The notes: generated by a model not told the origin, from the sequence alone. Positions 46,136-57,867 are shown, counted from the first letter of the stretch. The stretch: 64,000 bases of DNA from Sulfurimonas sp. RIFOXYD12_FULL_33_39 (GCA_001829785.1 MICF01000005.1:1-64000); one strand, 5' to 3'. Translations and numbers: made by a program.

Positions 46136-47272
46136 ATGGAAAAAATTTTAGATATAGTCGAAGCGATTGCTCACGAAAAAGGTCTTAAACCAGAAAAGGT
46201 AACAGAAGCTTTAAAAACTGCATTTGTTCAAACTGCAAAAAGAGTAATTAACTCAAAATTTGCTTTTGAAGCGCTTATAAACAACCAAACAAAAACTATT
46301 GATGTGATTCAAATAATCACAGTTGTATCAGATAATGATGAAAAACTCAATGATGAGAACATAGCTCCTGCATATATCTCTATATCTGAAGCTAGAGAGT
46401 ATGACGACCAAGTAGAACTTGACGACCAACTTCAAATTCCGCACGATTTGGAAGAGTACGGTAGAACTGCTGCTTCAACACTTCACCGAGAGATAGAGTA
46501 TCATGTCCAAAGATTGGTTGAAGATGAAATTTTTAATAAATATAAATCCAAAATCGGCACATTAATTACGGGTAGAGTTACAAGAGTTGATCAACAAAAC
46601 TCTACTTATATAGAAGTTGACGAAGTTCGTGCAGTATTACCTATGAAAAGCCGTATTAAAGGGGAGCATTTTAAGGTCGGAGATCACTTAAAAGCAGTTG
46701 TTAGACGTGTAAATCTTGATAAAGAAAACGGTATTCAAATTGAACTATCACGTACCTCTCCGAAATTTTTAGAAGAGCTATTAGCACTTGAAGTCCCTGA
46801 AATTTCAGACGGAACGGTAATTATAGAAAAAAGTGCGCGTATTCCGGGAGAGAGAGCTAAAATAGCACTAATTAGCACTCATCCGCAGGTTGACGCAGTA
46901 GGTGCTACGGTAGGTGTAAAAGGCGTTCGTATCAATGCAGTAAGCCAAGAGTTAATAGGAGAAAATATAGATTGTATTGAATATACGTCTATACCTGAAC
47001 TTTTTATCTCTAGAATCATGAGTCCTGCTATAATATCTAACGTTGAAATTATAAAAAATGATAGAGGCGAAGCCGAAAAAGCTATTATTACTCTTCCATC
47101 AGATCAAAAATCAAAAGCTATCGGTAAAAACGGTATAAATATTCGTCTTGCTTCAATGCTTAGCGGATTAAATATAGAACTTGTTGAAAATGACGGTAAA
47201 ACCGGCAAAAAAACAGAACTTGAACAAGAACAAAAAGATGGTGTTGACGCACTAAAAGCACTCTTTAACTAA
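46136..47272 (+). CDS. nusA: Transcription elongation factor NusA
   Basis: Binds RNA polymerase and RNA hairpins to modulate pausing, termination and antitermination. The 378-residue protein has the N-terminal polymerase-binding domain (1-125), an S1 domain (about 130-200, GTLITGRVTRVDQQNS), and two KH domains (about 210-345, GVKGVRINAVSQEL and GKNGINIRLASMLSG). It lacks the C-terminal acidic repeats of E. coli NusA, the normal form outside Gammaproteobacteria. Convergent with an ABC permease gene 12 nt downstream. Confidence 0.96.
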   Translation: MEKILDIVEAIAHEKGLKPEKVTEALKTAFVQTAKRVINSKFAFEALINNQTKTIDVIQIITVVSDNDEKLNDENIAPAYISISEAREYDDQVELDDQLQIPHDLEEYGRTAASTLHREIEYHVQRLVEDEIFNKYKSKIGTLITGRVTRVDQQNSTYIEVDEVRAVLPMKSRIKGEHFKVGDHLKAVVRRVNLDKENGIQIELSRTSPKFLEELLALEVPEISDGTVIIEKSARIPGERAKIALISTHPQVDAVGATVGVKGVRINAVSQELIGENIDCIEYTSIPELFISRIMSPAIISNVEIIKNDRGEAEKAIITLPSDQKSKAIGKNGINIRLASMLSGLNIELVENDGKTGKKTELEQEQKDGVDALKALFN

Positions 47273-47284
47273 TAAAATTTTCCT

Positions 47285-48244
47285 TTAACTTCTTTTCATA
47301 TACGGATTTAATTTCAGTAGAGTTAAATCCGCTATTATATTTCCTAGCAACGTTAAAAACGCTGTTATCATAAGCGTACCCATGATAATAGGATAATCAC
47401 GACTAAGTGCACTCATAAAAAAGAGCTGTCCCATTCCATCTATGCCGAAAATTGACTCTAAAATAACACTTCCTCCGATTAATCCGGGCAAAGAGAGACC
47501 TAAAAGAGTTACGATAGGCGGAAAAAGATTCGGAAGTATGTAATACCTAAGCAATATCTTTTTATCTAATCCCCGTGAGAGTGCAAAGTAGTAGTAATCA
47601 CTCTTTAGTATCTCAATCGTTAATGAACGAATATAAATAACCATACTTCCCAAACCTACAAATATCATAACCCCGATAGGCAAAACTAAGTGCCATGCCA
47701 TATCAAGATAGTAAGAAAAACCGATTTTTGGCTCTATGGAGTGCAATCCGGCTATTGGAAATATATTTAATATTAAAGAGAAAAATATTATAAAAAGCAA
47801 TGCCAGATAAAACGACGGCATAGAGAATGAAATTAAGGATATTTGACGAATAAAATGGTCTGTTTTTTTCTCATAATTAAGTGCGGCTTTTATTCCTAAA
47901 TACAACGATATCACAAATACCGCTATAAGAGCCGTAATATTCATACTCAAAGTTACAGGAAGACGTTTTAATATCTCTACACTGACATCCTGCCCCGAAA
48001 CAAATGAGATACCGAAATTTAGAGAAAAAATATTTATAATCCAATCCATATATTGAGTAAACAAAGGTTTATCCAGCCCATAAACAGCTTTTAGAACAGC
48101 TAGTGCTTCTTGTGTCATATTTGGATTTAATTCACCTGCCGAAAAAAAGCTATTTGGTGCTGCATGAATTGCCAAAAAAGAGATTATGGAGATTAAGAAC
48201 AACATAAACAAAATATATAAGAGTTTTTTTAGTAATTCTATCAT
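47285..48244 (-). CDS. OppB/DppB-like ABC transporter permease (orphan)
   Basis: A 319-residue permease of the peptide/nickel transporter class: about six membrane helices, an N-terminal LFLISIISFLAIHAAPNSFF and an EAA-like loop FALSRGLDKKILLRYYILPN. It normally pairs with OppC, two ATPases and a binding protein, but none is adjacent. Transport of short peptides or nickel is the family role; the substrate here is unknown. A -10 box ends six bases before the ATG, so the mRNA may be leaderless. Confidence 0.87.
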   Translation of the reverse strand: MIELLKKLLYILFMLFLISIISFLAIHAAPNSFFSAGELNPNMTQEALAVLKAVYGLDKPLFTQYMDWIINIFSLNFGISFVSGQDVSVEILKRLPVTLSMNITALIAVFVISLYLGIKAALNYEKKTDHFIRQISLISFSMPSFYLALLFIIFFSLILNIFPIAGLHSIEPKIGFSYYLDMAWHLVLPIGVMIFVGLGSMVIYIRSLTIEILKSDYYYFALSRGLDKKILLRYYILPNLFPPIVTLLGLSLPGLIGGSVILESIFGIDGMGQLFFMSALSRDYPIIMGTLMITAFLTLLGNIIADLTLLKLNPYMKRS

Positions 48245-48250
48245 GAAGAG

Positions 48251-48256
48251 ATTATA
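48251..48256 (-). promoter_or_regulatory. -10 box immediately before the OppB-like gene
   Basis: TATAAT on the minus strand separated from the ATG by six bases (CTCTTC); no ribosome binding site visible. Confidence 0.55.
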
Positions 48257-48273
48257 GCAAAAAAGTTCGCTAC

Positions 48274-48316
48274 AAAACTCATCTTCCCAAAAAACAGGAA
48301 AGGGAAAATGAGTTTT
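48274..48316 (-). terminator. Terminator of the TorF-type porin gene
   Basis: AAAACTCAT-C-TTCCC pairs with GGGAA-A-ATGAGTTTT over 15 positions with one mismatch and a 13-nt loop, 22 nt beyond the porin stop. The stem ends in TTTT on the minus strand. Confidence 0.75.
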
Positions 48317-48338
48317 TTAATTTAAAAAAATCTATGGA

Positions 48339-48998
48339 CTAGAAACTTGTGCTTATTGTAGCTATTAAGTTGTCTTGATTTGAACCGCTATCCATATCAA
48401 TGCCTGTATAAGAGACACCTACTTCGAATTTACCTAACGCTTTAGTAAGTCCAACATTGTAATAGTTTCCTACTTTGTCATAATCGCCGTAAAGAGCACT
48501 GAATGTTAACTCCATAGGTAGTGGTGCAGATAGAGTCACTTCCCATGCATCCGTTGGATCAAAATCATCTGTTTTTATACCGCTATAGTATTTTGCACCT
48601 ATGCTCACAACTTCAAAATCTTTAATTAACCCAAAATATGCCTCTGCAAAATTAAGTGCTTTAGATTGATTTGGATATGAGTACTGAATTGCACCTACAT
48701 CATAGCCGATTCCGTATAACTCACCTGCATAACCGCCGAATATATCTAGTTCCATAGAAGCCGTATTTCCGGCACCAAACTCTACATTTGAACCCCATAC
48801 ACCTGCATATAAACCTTTATAGCCTAAGTCGATTCCACCTTGAACTGCAGGAGAGTTATCGCTTTGTGTCATACCTCTCCATACATAATTACTTGTAAGA
48901 GCCATATTTGCACTAATACTTACATCAGATGTCTCTTCTGCACCAAATAAAACACTTACTGCTAAAGCTGCCGCCAAACTAATTTTAATCAATTTCAT
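48339..48998 (-). CDS. TorF-family putative outer membrane porin
   Basis: A 219-residue outer-membrane protein of the TorF (Gcw_chp) family. A signal peptide (MKLIKISLAAALAVSVLFGA) is followed by ANMALTSNYVWRGMTQSD, the family signature, and a series of amphipathic beta strands ending in an aromatic residue (ISTSF), as required for insertion by BamA. I use the ATG at 48998; a longer frame lacks a signal peptide. The gene stands alone with its own terminator. Confidence 0.9.
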   Translation of the reverse strand: MKLIKISLAAALAVSVLFGAEETSDVSISANMALTSNYVWRGMTQSDNSPAVQGGIDLGYKGLYAGVWGSNVEFGAGNTASMELDIFGGYAGELYGIGYDVGAIQYSYPNQSKALNFAEAYFGLIKDFEVVSIGAKYYSGIKTDDFDPTDAWEVTLSAPLPMELTFSALYGDYDKVGNYYNVGLTKALGKFEVGVSYTGIDMDSGSNQDNLIATISTSF

Positions 48999-49087
48999 TT
49001 TATATCCTTTTTGCTGATAGGAAAATTTTACCATACCAAATTTAGAAGTTATACAATAAATTGACTAAATTTTAATCAATTTTAAGA

Positions 49088-50642
<1,555 letters not shown>

Positions 50643-50646
50643 TATT

Positions 50647-51846
50647 TTAATCCTCTTTAATTATTAAAGATGCCACTCCGGGTAAAATTTTACCCTCCAA
50701 AAGTTCCAGTGAAGCACCGCCTCCCGTTGAGATAAACGTCATCTCATCATCAACGCCTATTCTTTGAACAAGATCAGCAGTATCGCCACCACCTACAATA
50801 GTAGTAGCATAACTATCAGCCACAAAATGAGCAATCTTATTTGAACCGCGCGCAAACTTATCCATCTCATAAACACCCATTGGTCCATTCCAAAGCACAG
50901 TTTGGACATCACTTAAAACCTCTCTGTAAAGTCTTACGGTTGCAGGCCCGATATCAAGTCCCATCCATCCTGATGGAATCTCCTGAGCGGAGACAAGTCT
51001 GCTGATTGAATCTTCTGAAAACTTCTCAGCCGCTACAAGATCAACAGGCAGATAGAATTTAACACCTAATCTTTTTGCCTCATCCATAATACGTCCTGCC
51101 TCCTCTAGCAAATCATCTTCAACAAGGGAAGCACCGATGTCGTATCCGAGCTTTTTCAAAAATGTAAATGCCATTCCGCCGCCAATCAAAACTTTGTCAA
51201 CGCGAGGAAGCAGATTTATAAGCGCTTCTAGTTTTCCTGAAACTTTACTTCCGCCTATAATAGCAGCGAAAGGTCGCACAGGTTTTTGTATGATTTTTCC
51301 TAAAAACTCTATCTCTTTTTGTAGTAAAAAGCCTGCAGCTTTATGTTTATCGTCAAAAAAATGAGTGATTCCTTCAACAGAAGAGTGAGCGCGATGACTT
51401 ACGCCAAATGCATCATTTACATAAAAATCTGCCATCGAAGCTAATTTTTGAGACAACTCTTTATCATTTTTAGTCTCTCCATCTTCATAGCGAAGATTTT
51501 CTAGCATTAACACTTCACCATCTTTAAGTGCAGCAGCTTTTGAGAGGGCATCTTCGCCTATAACATCCTTTGCAATTATTACTTCTCTTTTTAGAAGATG
51601 TTGTATTCTTCTAGCTATTGGAATTAAAGAGTATTTTGCTACAACTTGACCCTCTGGGCGACCTAAATGTGATGCCAAAACAACTGCACAGTTTTGATCA
51701 AGGCAGTAGTTAATTGTTGAGAGAGCTGAACGAATACGTCTATCATCAGATATATTTCCAAACTCATCCATCGGTACATTAAAATCACATCTAATAAAAA
51801 CTTTTTTACTTGCTAATTTTAAATTTTTTATATTTAATAATTCCAA
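50647..51846 (-). CDS. pgk: Phosphoglycerate kinase
   Basis: Reversible transfer of phosphate between 1,3-bisphosphoglycerate and ADP. The 399-residue protein has [15 protein letters not shown] (residues 14-28), [35 protein letters not shown] and WNGPMGVYE, followed by the C-terminal GGGDTADLV. Located between gapA and tpiA with small gaps. In an autotroph it works mainly in the gluconeogenic direction. Confidence 0.97.
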   Translation of the reverse strand: MELLNIKNLKLASKKVFIRCDFNVPMDEFGNISDDRRIRSALSTINYCLDQNCAVVLASHLGRPEGQVVAKYSLIPIARRIQHLLKREVIIAKDVIGEDALSKAAALKDGEVLMLENLRYEDGETKNDKELSQKLASMADFYVNDAFGVSHRAHSSVEGITHFFDDKHKAAGFLLQKEIEFLGKIIQKPVRPFAAIIGGSKVSGKLEALINLLPRVDKVLIGGGMAFTFLKKLGYDIGASLVEDDLLEEAGRIMDEAKRLGVKFYLPVDLVAAEKFSEDSISRLVSAQEIPSGWMGLDIGPATVRLYREVLSDVQTVLWNGPMGVYEMDKFARGSNKIAHFVADSYATTIVGGGDTADLVQRIGVDDEMTFISTGGGASLELLEGKILPGVASLIIKED

Positions 51847-51854
51847 TTTTTGTC

Positions 51855-52856
51855 CTATTTACTAATATGAAGAGCCATATCTATAAGTCTTGAAGAGTAA
51901 CCCCACTCATTATCATACCAAGCCATTATCTTAACCATATCTCCATCAATTACCTGCGTTAAATCTTCGGCAACAATCGAGCTGTATGTACTACCCACAA
52001 AATCTTGAGAGACTCTCATCTCTTTATCCATTAAAAGAAGCCCTTTTAAGCTTGTATCTGCCATTTCGTTAAACACACGCGTTACTTCATCTTTTGTAGT
52101 TTTCTTTTTAACAACTACATTCAAATCAACCATAGAAACATCCGGTGTCGGAACACGAACACTTTGCCCGTGAAGCTTTCCGACAAGTTGAGGAAGAACA
52201 AGACCGATAGCCTTTGCCGCTCCTGTTGTTGTAGGTATCATATTGATTGCACCTGCACGAGCGCGACGTTTATCTTTTGAGTGCTTTACATCTAAGATAT
52301 TTTGGTCATTCGTGTATGAGTGAATAGTCGTCATAAGTCCTTTTTCAATTCCAAAGGCATCATCAAGCACTTTTGCCACTGGTCCAAGGCAGTTTGTAGT
52401 ACATGAAGCATTTGAGACGATTTTTTGTCCCTCGTACAGATGCTCATTTACGCCCATAACGAACGTTGCGGTATCTTTATCTTTTGAAGGAGCCGAAAAT
52501 AGAACTTTTTCTACACCGTTGTCTATATGTATCTGAGCAGATTCTTGAGTCAAAAACACTCCCGTACACTCTAAAACCATATCTGCACCGCAATCGGCAA
52601 ACTTTAAATTTTTAGGGTCTCTATCGCTAAAAACTCTGATTTTTTTACCGTCAATACTGATATTTTCATCATCTAGTTGAACTACATCACTGTTAAATGT
52701 CCCGTGAACAGAATCATTTTTAAGAAGATACAGCATCATATCCATGCTTGCCATGTCATTTATAGCTACAATTTCTACGTCATTTCTACTTGCAGCTATA
52801 CGAGCTACACAGCGACCGATTCTACCAAATCCGTTAATTGCTATTTTTAATGCCAT
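51855..52856 (-). CDS. gapA: Glyceraldehyde-3-phosphate dehydrogenase
   Basis: Oxidises or forms glyceraldehyde 3-phosphate with NAD(P). The 333-residue protein has INGFGRIGR (residues 7-15), [11 protein letters not shown] with catalytic Cys at 152, and [11 protein letters not shown] near the end. Cofactor preference cannot be decided from the motif alone. First gene of the gapA-pgk-tpiA-fabI operon, divergent from nadD. Confidence 0.97.
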   Translation of the reverse strand: MALKIAINGFGRIGRCVARIAASRNDVEIVAINDMASMDMMLYLLKNDSVHGTFNSDVVQLDDENISIDGKKIRVFSDRDPKNLKFADCGADMVLECTGVFLTQESAQIHIDNGVEKVLFSAPSKDKDTATFVMGVNEHLYEGQKIVSNASCTTNCLGPVAKVLDDAFGIEKGLMTTIHSYTNDQNILDVKHSKDKRRARAGAINMIPTTTGAAKAIGLVLPQLVGKLHGQSVRVPTPDVSMVDLNVVVKKKTTKDEVTRVFNEMADTSLKGLLLMDKEMRVSQDFVGSTYSSIVAEDLTQVIDGDMVKIMAWYDNEWGYSSRLIDMALHISK

Positions 52857-52905
52857 TATATTTCCTAATTAAAATAAAAATTGGGCAATTTTACCTAAAC
52901 TTAGT

Positions 52906-52911
52906 TATAAT
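52906..52911 (+). promoter_or_regulatory. -10 box of nadD
   Basis: TATAAT 11 nt before the nadD ATG, giving a leader of only about five bases and no ribosome site. Confidence 0.5.
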
Positions 52912-52922
52912 TCGCTTTAAAT

Positions 52923-53471
52923 ATGGATACAATCGCACTTTTTGGCGGCTCGTTTGACCCGCCGCACATCGGTCATGAGGCTATAGTTGGGGCTTTGAGA
53001 AAATTCAAAGATATTGACAAAATAATAGTAATGCCGACATTTCTAAATCCGTTCAAGTCTAATTTTTATGCTCCTTCATCTCTTAGGATGAAATGGTTAA
53101 AAGAGATTTTTAGCGAATATAATAATGTTGAAGTATCAAACTATGAAGCCCTTCAAGAGAAGCAGGTTGCGACAATAGAAACAGTTAAACACCTTTTAAA
53201 AAGTTATAAAAAAATATATCTGGTAATCGGTGCCGACAATCTTGCGTCGCTCCACATGTGGAATAGGTATGAAGAACTTAAAGAGTTAGTAACTTTTATT
53301 ATAGCACCAAGAGATGCTATTGAGATTCCAAAAGGGTTTTTAAGATTAAATGTAGATGAGAATATTTCATCAACAAATCTTAGAGAAAAAGTAGAGATAT
53401 CGAAATTACCGAAAAAATGCGCAAAAGAGATATATAATTTTTACAAGGAAAACCATTGCAAAACACAATAG
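52923..53471 (+). CDS. nadD: Nicotinate-nucleotide adenylyltransferase
   Basis: Joins nicotinate mononucleotide and ATP to make deamido-NAD. The 182-residue protein has GSFDPPHIGH (residues 9-18), the nucleotidylyltransferase (T/H)IGH motif, and ISSTNLREKVE with the second signature. Overlaps rsfS by 16 nt, the common bacterial pair. The promoter leaves almost no leader. Confidence 0.95.
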   Translation: MDTIALFGGSFDPPHIGHEAIVGALRKFKDIDKIIVMPTFLNPFKSNFYAPSSLRMKWLKEIFSEYNNVEVSNYEALQEKQVATIETVKHLLKSYKKIYLVIGADNLASLHMWNRYEELKELVTFIIAPRDAIEIPKGFLRLNVDENISSTNLREKVEISKLPKKCAKEIYNFYKENHCKTQ

Positions 53472-53791
53472 AGAAAATAACACAAGTTTTAGATAAAAAT
53501 AAAGCAGAAAATATAGAGGTTTTTGACCTTAGAGAAAAAAACTACTTTGTAGATTACGCTATTATTGCGTCATCTCTGGGTTCAAGACATACGGCAGCTC
53601 TGCTTGATCATCTAAAAAAAGAGCTAAAGCCGGCGGAGAAATTCAACAATATTGATGAGAGTCCGGAGTGGATTGTTGTTGACCTAGGCGATATTCTTAT
53701 TCATATTATGACACCTGAATATAGAGTTAAGTATGATATGGAGAGTTTTTTAAGTTCTTTGGCGGACGGTAAAGAGGGTTCGATTCTATAA
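53456..53791 (+). CDS. rsfS: Ribosome silencing factor RsfS
   Basis: Binds L14 of the 50S subunit and blocks subunit joining when nutrients are low. The 111-residue protein has FDLREKNYFVDYAIIASSLG (residues 23-42), GSRHTAALLDHLK and IDESPEWIVVDLGDILIHIM. The start is TTG with AGGA about seven bases upstream, inside nadD; no ATG fits the family N-terminus. A hairpin with T tract follows. Confidence 0.93.
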   Translation: MQNTIEKITQVLDKNKAENIEVFDLREKNYFVDYAIIASSLGSRHTAALLDHLKKELKPAEKFNNIDESPEWIVVDLGDILIHIMTPEYRVKYDMESFLSSLADGKEGSIL

Positions 53792-53813
53792 ATAAAAAAT
53801 ATTTTATTTTTTT
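53790..53813. terminator. Terminator between rsfS and the MltF-like gene
   Basis: AAATAAAA and TTTTATTT with loop AATA followed by four T residues; it ends both rsfS (plus) and the MltF-like gene (minus), overlapping the last codon of each. Confidence 0.6.
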
Positions 53814-55237
53814 ACCTCTTGCTTATTTAAAAGAAGTTCATCGTTGCTTTTTTGTAAGATATCTCTATAATCATATATAGAGTCCACATATTTTACAGGC
53901 TCGCTGCCCCTTGCATAGCCATGTTTTAATGTTTTGTAATATTTTTTCTGTTCAAGCAAAGGCAGAGCTTTTTTCAAATCATTCCAAACATTTTTATTTA
54001 GACCCATATTCTGGGTCAATATCTGTGCATCAAAAATATGTCCCATCCCGATATTGTACGCCGCTAAAGCGAATTTTAGACGATCTTCTCCTTCAACCTC
54101 AGGTGAAACAAGTTTTATCATCTCATTGAGATGTTTAGCTCCGCCCTCTATACTCTGTTTTGGGTCAAGTAAATCTTTTACTCCAATATGAGCCGCGGTT
54201 GTTTGAGTTAGCATCATAAGTCCTCTTACTCCCGTATAACTTTTTGCTTTTGGATTCCAGTGTGACTCTTGATATGATTGAGCGGCTAAAATAGACCAAG
54301 AGATATTATATTTATCTCCGTATTCTTGAAAATAATTTTTATACTCCGGAAGTCTTGTTTTTATTCTTTCATAAAACATTTTAGTGTCGTAATAATCAAA
54401 AAAGAATGCAAAGCTGTAGTAATGGTCTTTTAGTCGTGCCATCTCACCGCTTTGATTAAACCCATTAAGCCATGAGTACATGTCGGCTTCAAGCTCTTTT
54501 GAATTCGGTGCTAAAACCCATGCTAACTGCTCTCTATTGCTTATTGAAAAGGCAAGAGCTATTTTTGGAAAATAGCGTTGATTTAGTGCGTATATATTTG
54601 AATCTGCTATCGTGCAATCTATCTCATTTGAAGCAACTTTTGCCAAAAGCTCTTCTGTTGAGTATTCGGAAGTATATGTTGCATTGATGTCAAAACCGTC
54701 AGATTTGAGTAATTCTATAGTTTCATTATAACTTGTCTCTTCCCCTACAACAATTTTCAGTCCTGCCAAATCTTCTATATTTCTTGGAAAAACACCGTTC
54801 CATAACATTCCTCTATAGCAAACAACCTGTTCTTGAACCTCAAAATATGATGGTCCAAAATTAAAATTTTTTTCTCGTAAAGGTGTTTTTGCTAAAGATG
54901 CGGAAGTTATATGAATATCGGGATTTTTACTTAACTCTATCGCCTCTTTAGTAGTATTTGCACTTGTTATATTTAAGTCAACGCCCAAGTATTTTGCATA
55001 AGCTTTAAGAAGATCGTACTCAAAACCTTTTGGTTCATCCGAGCCTATATAATAAGTAGAAGGGGAGTTTAATAATACTACATTTAGATATTTATTTGCC
55101 TTTATATTATCTAGTATAGACGGCGCTTTTATTTTGTGAATAGGAGTATATGCAGTATGGCTAAGCCATCCGAAAGTAAAAAAAGATATAGCAAAAAATA
55201 GAAATACCGTGATTCTAAAATATCTATCCATGTTCAT
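53804..55237 (-). CDS. MltF-like transglycosylase with solute-binding domain
   Basis: A 477-residue protein resembling MltF. One N-terminal hydrophobic helix (about 9-25, anchor or signal) precedes a periplasmic solute-binding-like domain (about 45-270, with [20 protein letters not shown]) and a C-terminal lytic transglycosylase domain (about 290-460). Catalytic Glu is in [12 protein letters not shown], with [14 protein letters not shown] and [12 protein letters not shown]. It cleaves peptidoglycan; the N-terminal part probably senses or positions it. Convergent with rsfS and followed upstream by a histidine kinase gene. Confidence 0.9.
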   Translation of the reverse strand: MNMDRYFRITVFLFFAISFFTFGWLSHTAYTPIHKIKAPSILDNIKANKYLNVVLLNSPSTYYIGSDEPKGFEYDLLKAYAKYLGVDLNITSANTTKEAIELSKNPDIHITSASLAKTPLREKNFNFGPSYFEVQEQVVCYRGMLWNGVFPRNIEDLAGLKIVVGEETSYNETIELLKSDGFDINATYTSEYSTEELLAKVASNEIDCTIADSNIYALNQRYFPKIALAFSISNREQLAWVLAPNSKELEADMYSWLNGFNQSGEMARLKDHYYSFAFFFDYYDTKMFYERIKTRLPEYKNYFQEYGDKYNISWSILAAQSYQESHWNPKAKSYTGVRGLMMLTQTTAAHIGVKDLLDPKQSIEGGAKHLNEMIKLVSPEVEGEDRLKFALAAYNIGMGHIFDAQILTQNMGLNKNVWNDLKKALPLLEQKKYYKTLKHGYARGSEPVKYVDSIYDYRDILQKSNDELLLNKQEVKK

Positions 55238-55255
55238 TAGTTTACAATTAAAAAC

Positions 55256-56530
55256 TTATGCGAATATAAAACGATTTATACCGTTTTCATATTCATGTGC
55301 TAAAACTTGATTATGCACTTTTAAAATGGAATCCACAAGATATAAACCAAGTCCAAAACTATTTTTTGAAGGATTGTCTTTTGTAAAGGGTTCTATATAG
55401 TACTGAAGAGGATGAGCAATGCACTCTCCTTTGCTTTCAAAAGATAGCTCAGAATTTTTTATCAAAATTTTTACATGTGAATCGGTTGAATACTTTATAC
55501 CGTTGTCTATCATATTTTTAATTGCCGTAGTATAAAGTCTATAATTTGCATTTATTTTATATCCGGCATCTACATAAACCGTTATAGAAGTTCTCTCTAT
55601 CATCGCCATATCTATAGCACCGTCAATAATATCTACCAAACGATACTCTTTAAAATCCGTCTTGTCTCCAAGACTTGTAACCTCTTCTATGAGAGCAAAT
55701 TCATTTACCAATGATTCAAGGCGACCAAAAATCGAGCTGAATCTGTCTCTTTGTTTTTTAGATTCAAGCATTTGAGTTGCAATTGTCCCTTTTGCTATTG
55801 GAGTTTTTAACTCATGCATAATATTTCTTAAAAAAAGAGTTCGCGATTCTAAAATTACGTTAATCTTTTCTCTTGTAGCTTCAAGCTCATTTGAAATTAA
55901 TGCTATCTCATCACACCCTTTTGCTTTAAAGGATATATTCATATTCCCATCACCGTAAAGTGCAATCTTTTTTCTAAGCCTAATTAGAGGTCTTAGTTTT
56001 CGTAAAATTAAAATAAAAGAAAAAGAGATTATAAAAATAATTGCTAAGTAGGAGTAAGCAACACTCCAATATCTGTATGGTTTTAGCTCTTCATCAAGAA
56101 TCAGTACCGAAGACGCCGGGGCTTCTATATAAAAATATATTTTTTTATTAAATTGAAGCATATTCGCAGTTAAATCAGTTACGACTTTTTTAGTATATAA
56201 ACCCTCCCTTGATAACATTACGGAAGCATCAACACTTTGAAAATCTTTTTTCTTTAAAACCTTTGCGTTTTTAAGAATGATATCTATCACTTTTTGATCT
56301 TTTTCAAGTACAAAATTATATACCGCCAAATTTGCTTCAAGCATAATTTGGGGATTTTGTTTTTGTTGATGCTGACGGTATATTTGGGTTATAATCGCAT
56401 GTTTTGCAAATATATGGCTTATGTAGTGCTGTTTGTTTTGTTTAAAAAACTCCCAAAATACTACGCTTACACTCACTAACGTAACAATTAGAGCAAATAA
56501 AACAGTAATTAAAACAGCATGTTTTTTCAT
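55256..56530 (-). CDS. Sensor histidine kinase
   Basis: A 424-residue membrane kinase: helices at about 7-29 and 155-177 enclose a periplasmic sensor domain of about 125 residues; a HAMP-like linker leads to a HisKA domain with H239 (IMHELKTPIAKG) and an ATPase domain with N-box NMIDNGIKYS and FGLGLYLVDS. It forms an operon with the response regulator gene (4-nt overlap). Resembles ArsS/CprS-type kinases in arrangement (inference), but the signal is unknown. Confidence 0.92.
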   Translation of the reverse strand: MKKHAVLITVLFALIVTLVSVSVVFWEFFKQNKQHYISHIFAKHAIITQIYRQHQQKQNPQIMLEANLAVYNFVLEKDQKVIDIILKNAKVLKKKDFQSVDASVMLSREGLYTKKVVTDLTANMLQFNKKIYFYIEAPASSVLILDEELKPYRYWSVAYSYLAIIFIISFSFILILRKLRPLIRLRKKIALYGDGNMNISFKAKGCDEIALISNELEATREKINVILESRTLFLRNIMHELKTPIAKGTIATQMLESKKQRDRFSSIFGRLESLVNEFALIEEVTSLGDKTDFKEYRLVDIIDGAIDMAMIERTSITVYVDAGYKINANYRLYTTAIKNMIDNGIKYSTDSHVKILIKNSELSFESKGECIAHPLQYYIEPFTKDNPSKNSFGLGLYLVDSILKVHNQVLAHEYENGINRFIFA

Positions 56531-57189
56531 TTAAGAAGTTTGTACCCGACACCTCTAACTGACTCTATAAGAGATTTATCTCCAAGTTTGTTTCTTATTC
56601 GCCCAACCATTACATCAATACTTTTATTTGATGAATCCTCATTTATCGCATTGACATTGTGAATTAAATCTTCTCTTGAAACAACCAGACCCTGTTTTGC
56701 AATCATATATGACAAAATTCCAAATTCGGCATTAGTAAGGTCGATATTTCTGCCCTTATAAGTTATCATCATAGAAGAAATATCGCATTTAAAATCGCTT
56801 TTTGATTCCTCTTTTTGTTGCGATTTTGCCTCATAGCGTCTTAACACCGAGTGGATTCTAGCTTCAAGCTCTCTAGGGTCGTAAGGTTTTGGGATATAAT
56901 CATCAGCGCCAAGTTCAAGTGCTTTTACTTTATCCGTGACATCGCTTCTAGCAGATGAGATAATAATAGGAATATCCTGTCTCTCGCGGATAGCTTCACA
57001 AACTTCCAAACCATCCATACCCGGAAGAGTCAAATCCAAAATAACCAAATCAAACGGTTCCAACTTCAATATACTTACGGCCTTAAAAGGGTCATCTTCT
57101 GTGACGACCTCAAACCCAAACTGCCCAAGATATTCCGTTAATATCTCTGCTAGTTCCAAGTCATCTTCAATCATTAATATTTTTTTCAT
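56527..57189 (-). CDS. OmpR-family response regulator
   Basis: A 220-residue regulator with a receiver domain (acidic pocket D9/D10, phosphoacceptor D52, conserved Lys in YIPKPYD about residue 103) and a winged-helix DNA-binding domain (about 130-220, ending VRGVGYKLLK). It partners with the histidine kinase encoded downstream. Similar to ArsR/CprR of Helicobacter and Campylobacter in layout. Targets are unknown; the adjacent ferritin-like and transglycosylase genes are candidates. Confidence 0.93.
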   Translation of the reverse strand: MKKILMIEDDLELAEILTEYLGQFGFEVVTEDDPFKAVSILKLEPFDLVILDLTLPGMDGLEVCEAIRERQDIPIIISSARSDVTDKVKALELGADDYIPKPYDPRELEARIHSVLRRYEAKSQQKEESKSDFKCDISSMMITYKGRNIDLTNAEFGILSYMIAKQGLVVSREDLIHNVNAINEDSSNKSIDVMVGRIRNKLGDKSLIESVRGVGYKLLK

Positions 57190-57250
57190 AAATGCATCTT
57201 AACAGATATCAACTAATAAGTAGTTAACGACAAAGAAATTATGATTTTCA

Positions 57251-57766
57251 TTATTTCATTGACTTTTTTAAATCTTCAATAAACTCTGTAATATCATCAT
57301 GCAGTGCTTGCAAATCCTCTTCATGTTCAACCTCATCAGCCAAAATTTGAGATACTATATCATAAGTAACGATATCTTTATCTCTTGTCATATCGACAAG
57401 ATGAGAGTAGATAGATATAGCACACTGCTCACCTTTTATAGAGTCTTGAAGAATTTTTACAACGTCAAACTCTTTTGGCTCTTCATATCCGCAACTAGTA
57501 TTTGTAAACCAATCTTTTGGATTAAGTAACGGCGTACCTCCAAGCTGTATTATTCTGTCTGCAACCAAAGTTGCATGTCTAAGCTCATCTGCCGCATGTT
57601 GCGTAAGTTCGACAATTGCCGCATCTTTCATTATTCCTTTTACGACTTTTGCTTCAATAAAATATTGGTAATATGCAAGCCACTCATCTGCATAAGCCTT
57701 ATTTAGAGCAGTTATTATGTCACTTATCTCCAAACCTTTAATAATTGAATTCCCGTACTTAGCCAT
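57251..57766 (-). CDS. Ferritin-like iron protein (possible DPSL/thioferritin type)
   Basis: A 171-residue ferritin-fold protein. Ferroxidase ligands fit: E28 (ADEW), E61 and H64 (ADELRHA), E113 (GEQC), E145 and H148 (DEVEHEED). Cys92 and Cys115 lie near this site, as in the DPS-like (thioferritin) class of archaea and Bacteroides. It would oxidise and store iron and remove peroxide. Bacterioferritin haem ligand is not apparent. An AAGGA ribosome site precedes the ATG; it lies between a two-component system and feoB. Confidence 0.85.
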   Translation of the reverse strand: MAKYGNSIIKGLEISDIITALNKAYADEWLAYYQYFIEAKVVKGIMKDAAIVELTQHAADELRHATLVADRIIQLGGTPLLNPKDWFTNTSCGYEEPKEFDVVKILQDSIKGEQCAISIYSHLVDMTRDKDIVTYDIVSQILADEVEHEEDLQALHDDITEFIEDLKKSMK

Positions 57767-57867
57767 CTTAAATCCTTTAAAAAAATATTACGCTTAAGAG
57801 AGTATAGTAGTCTGCATCTTAAAATAAAATAATTATCAACTAATTATTTTTTTCTTAAATAAAAGAG

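Noticed and set aside
47303..47331. CGGATTTAA/TTAAATCCG inverted repeat after nusA
   Set aside because: It is a 9-bp stem but lies within the coding end of the permease gene, has an 11-nt loop and no T tract, so I did not call it a terminator.
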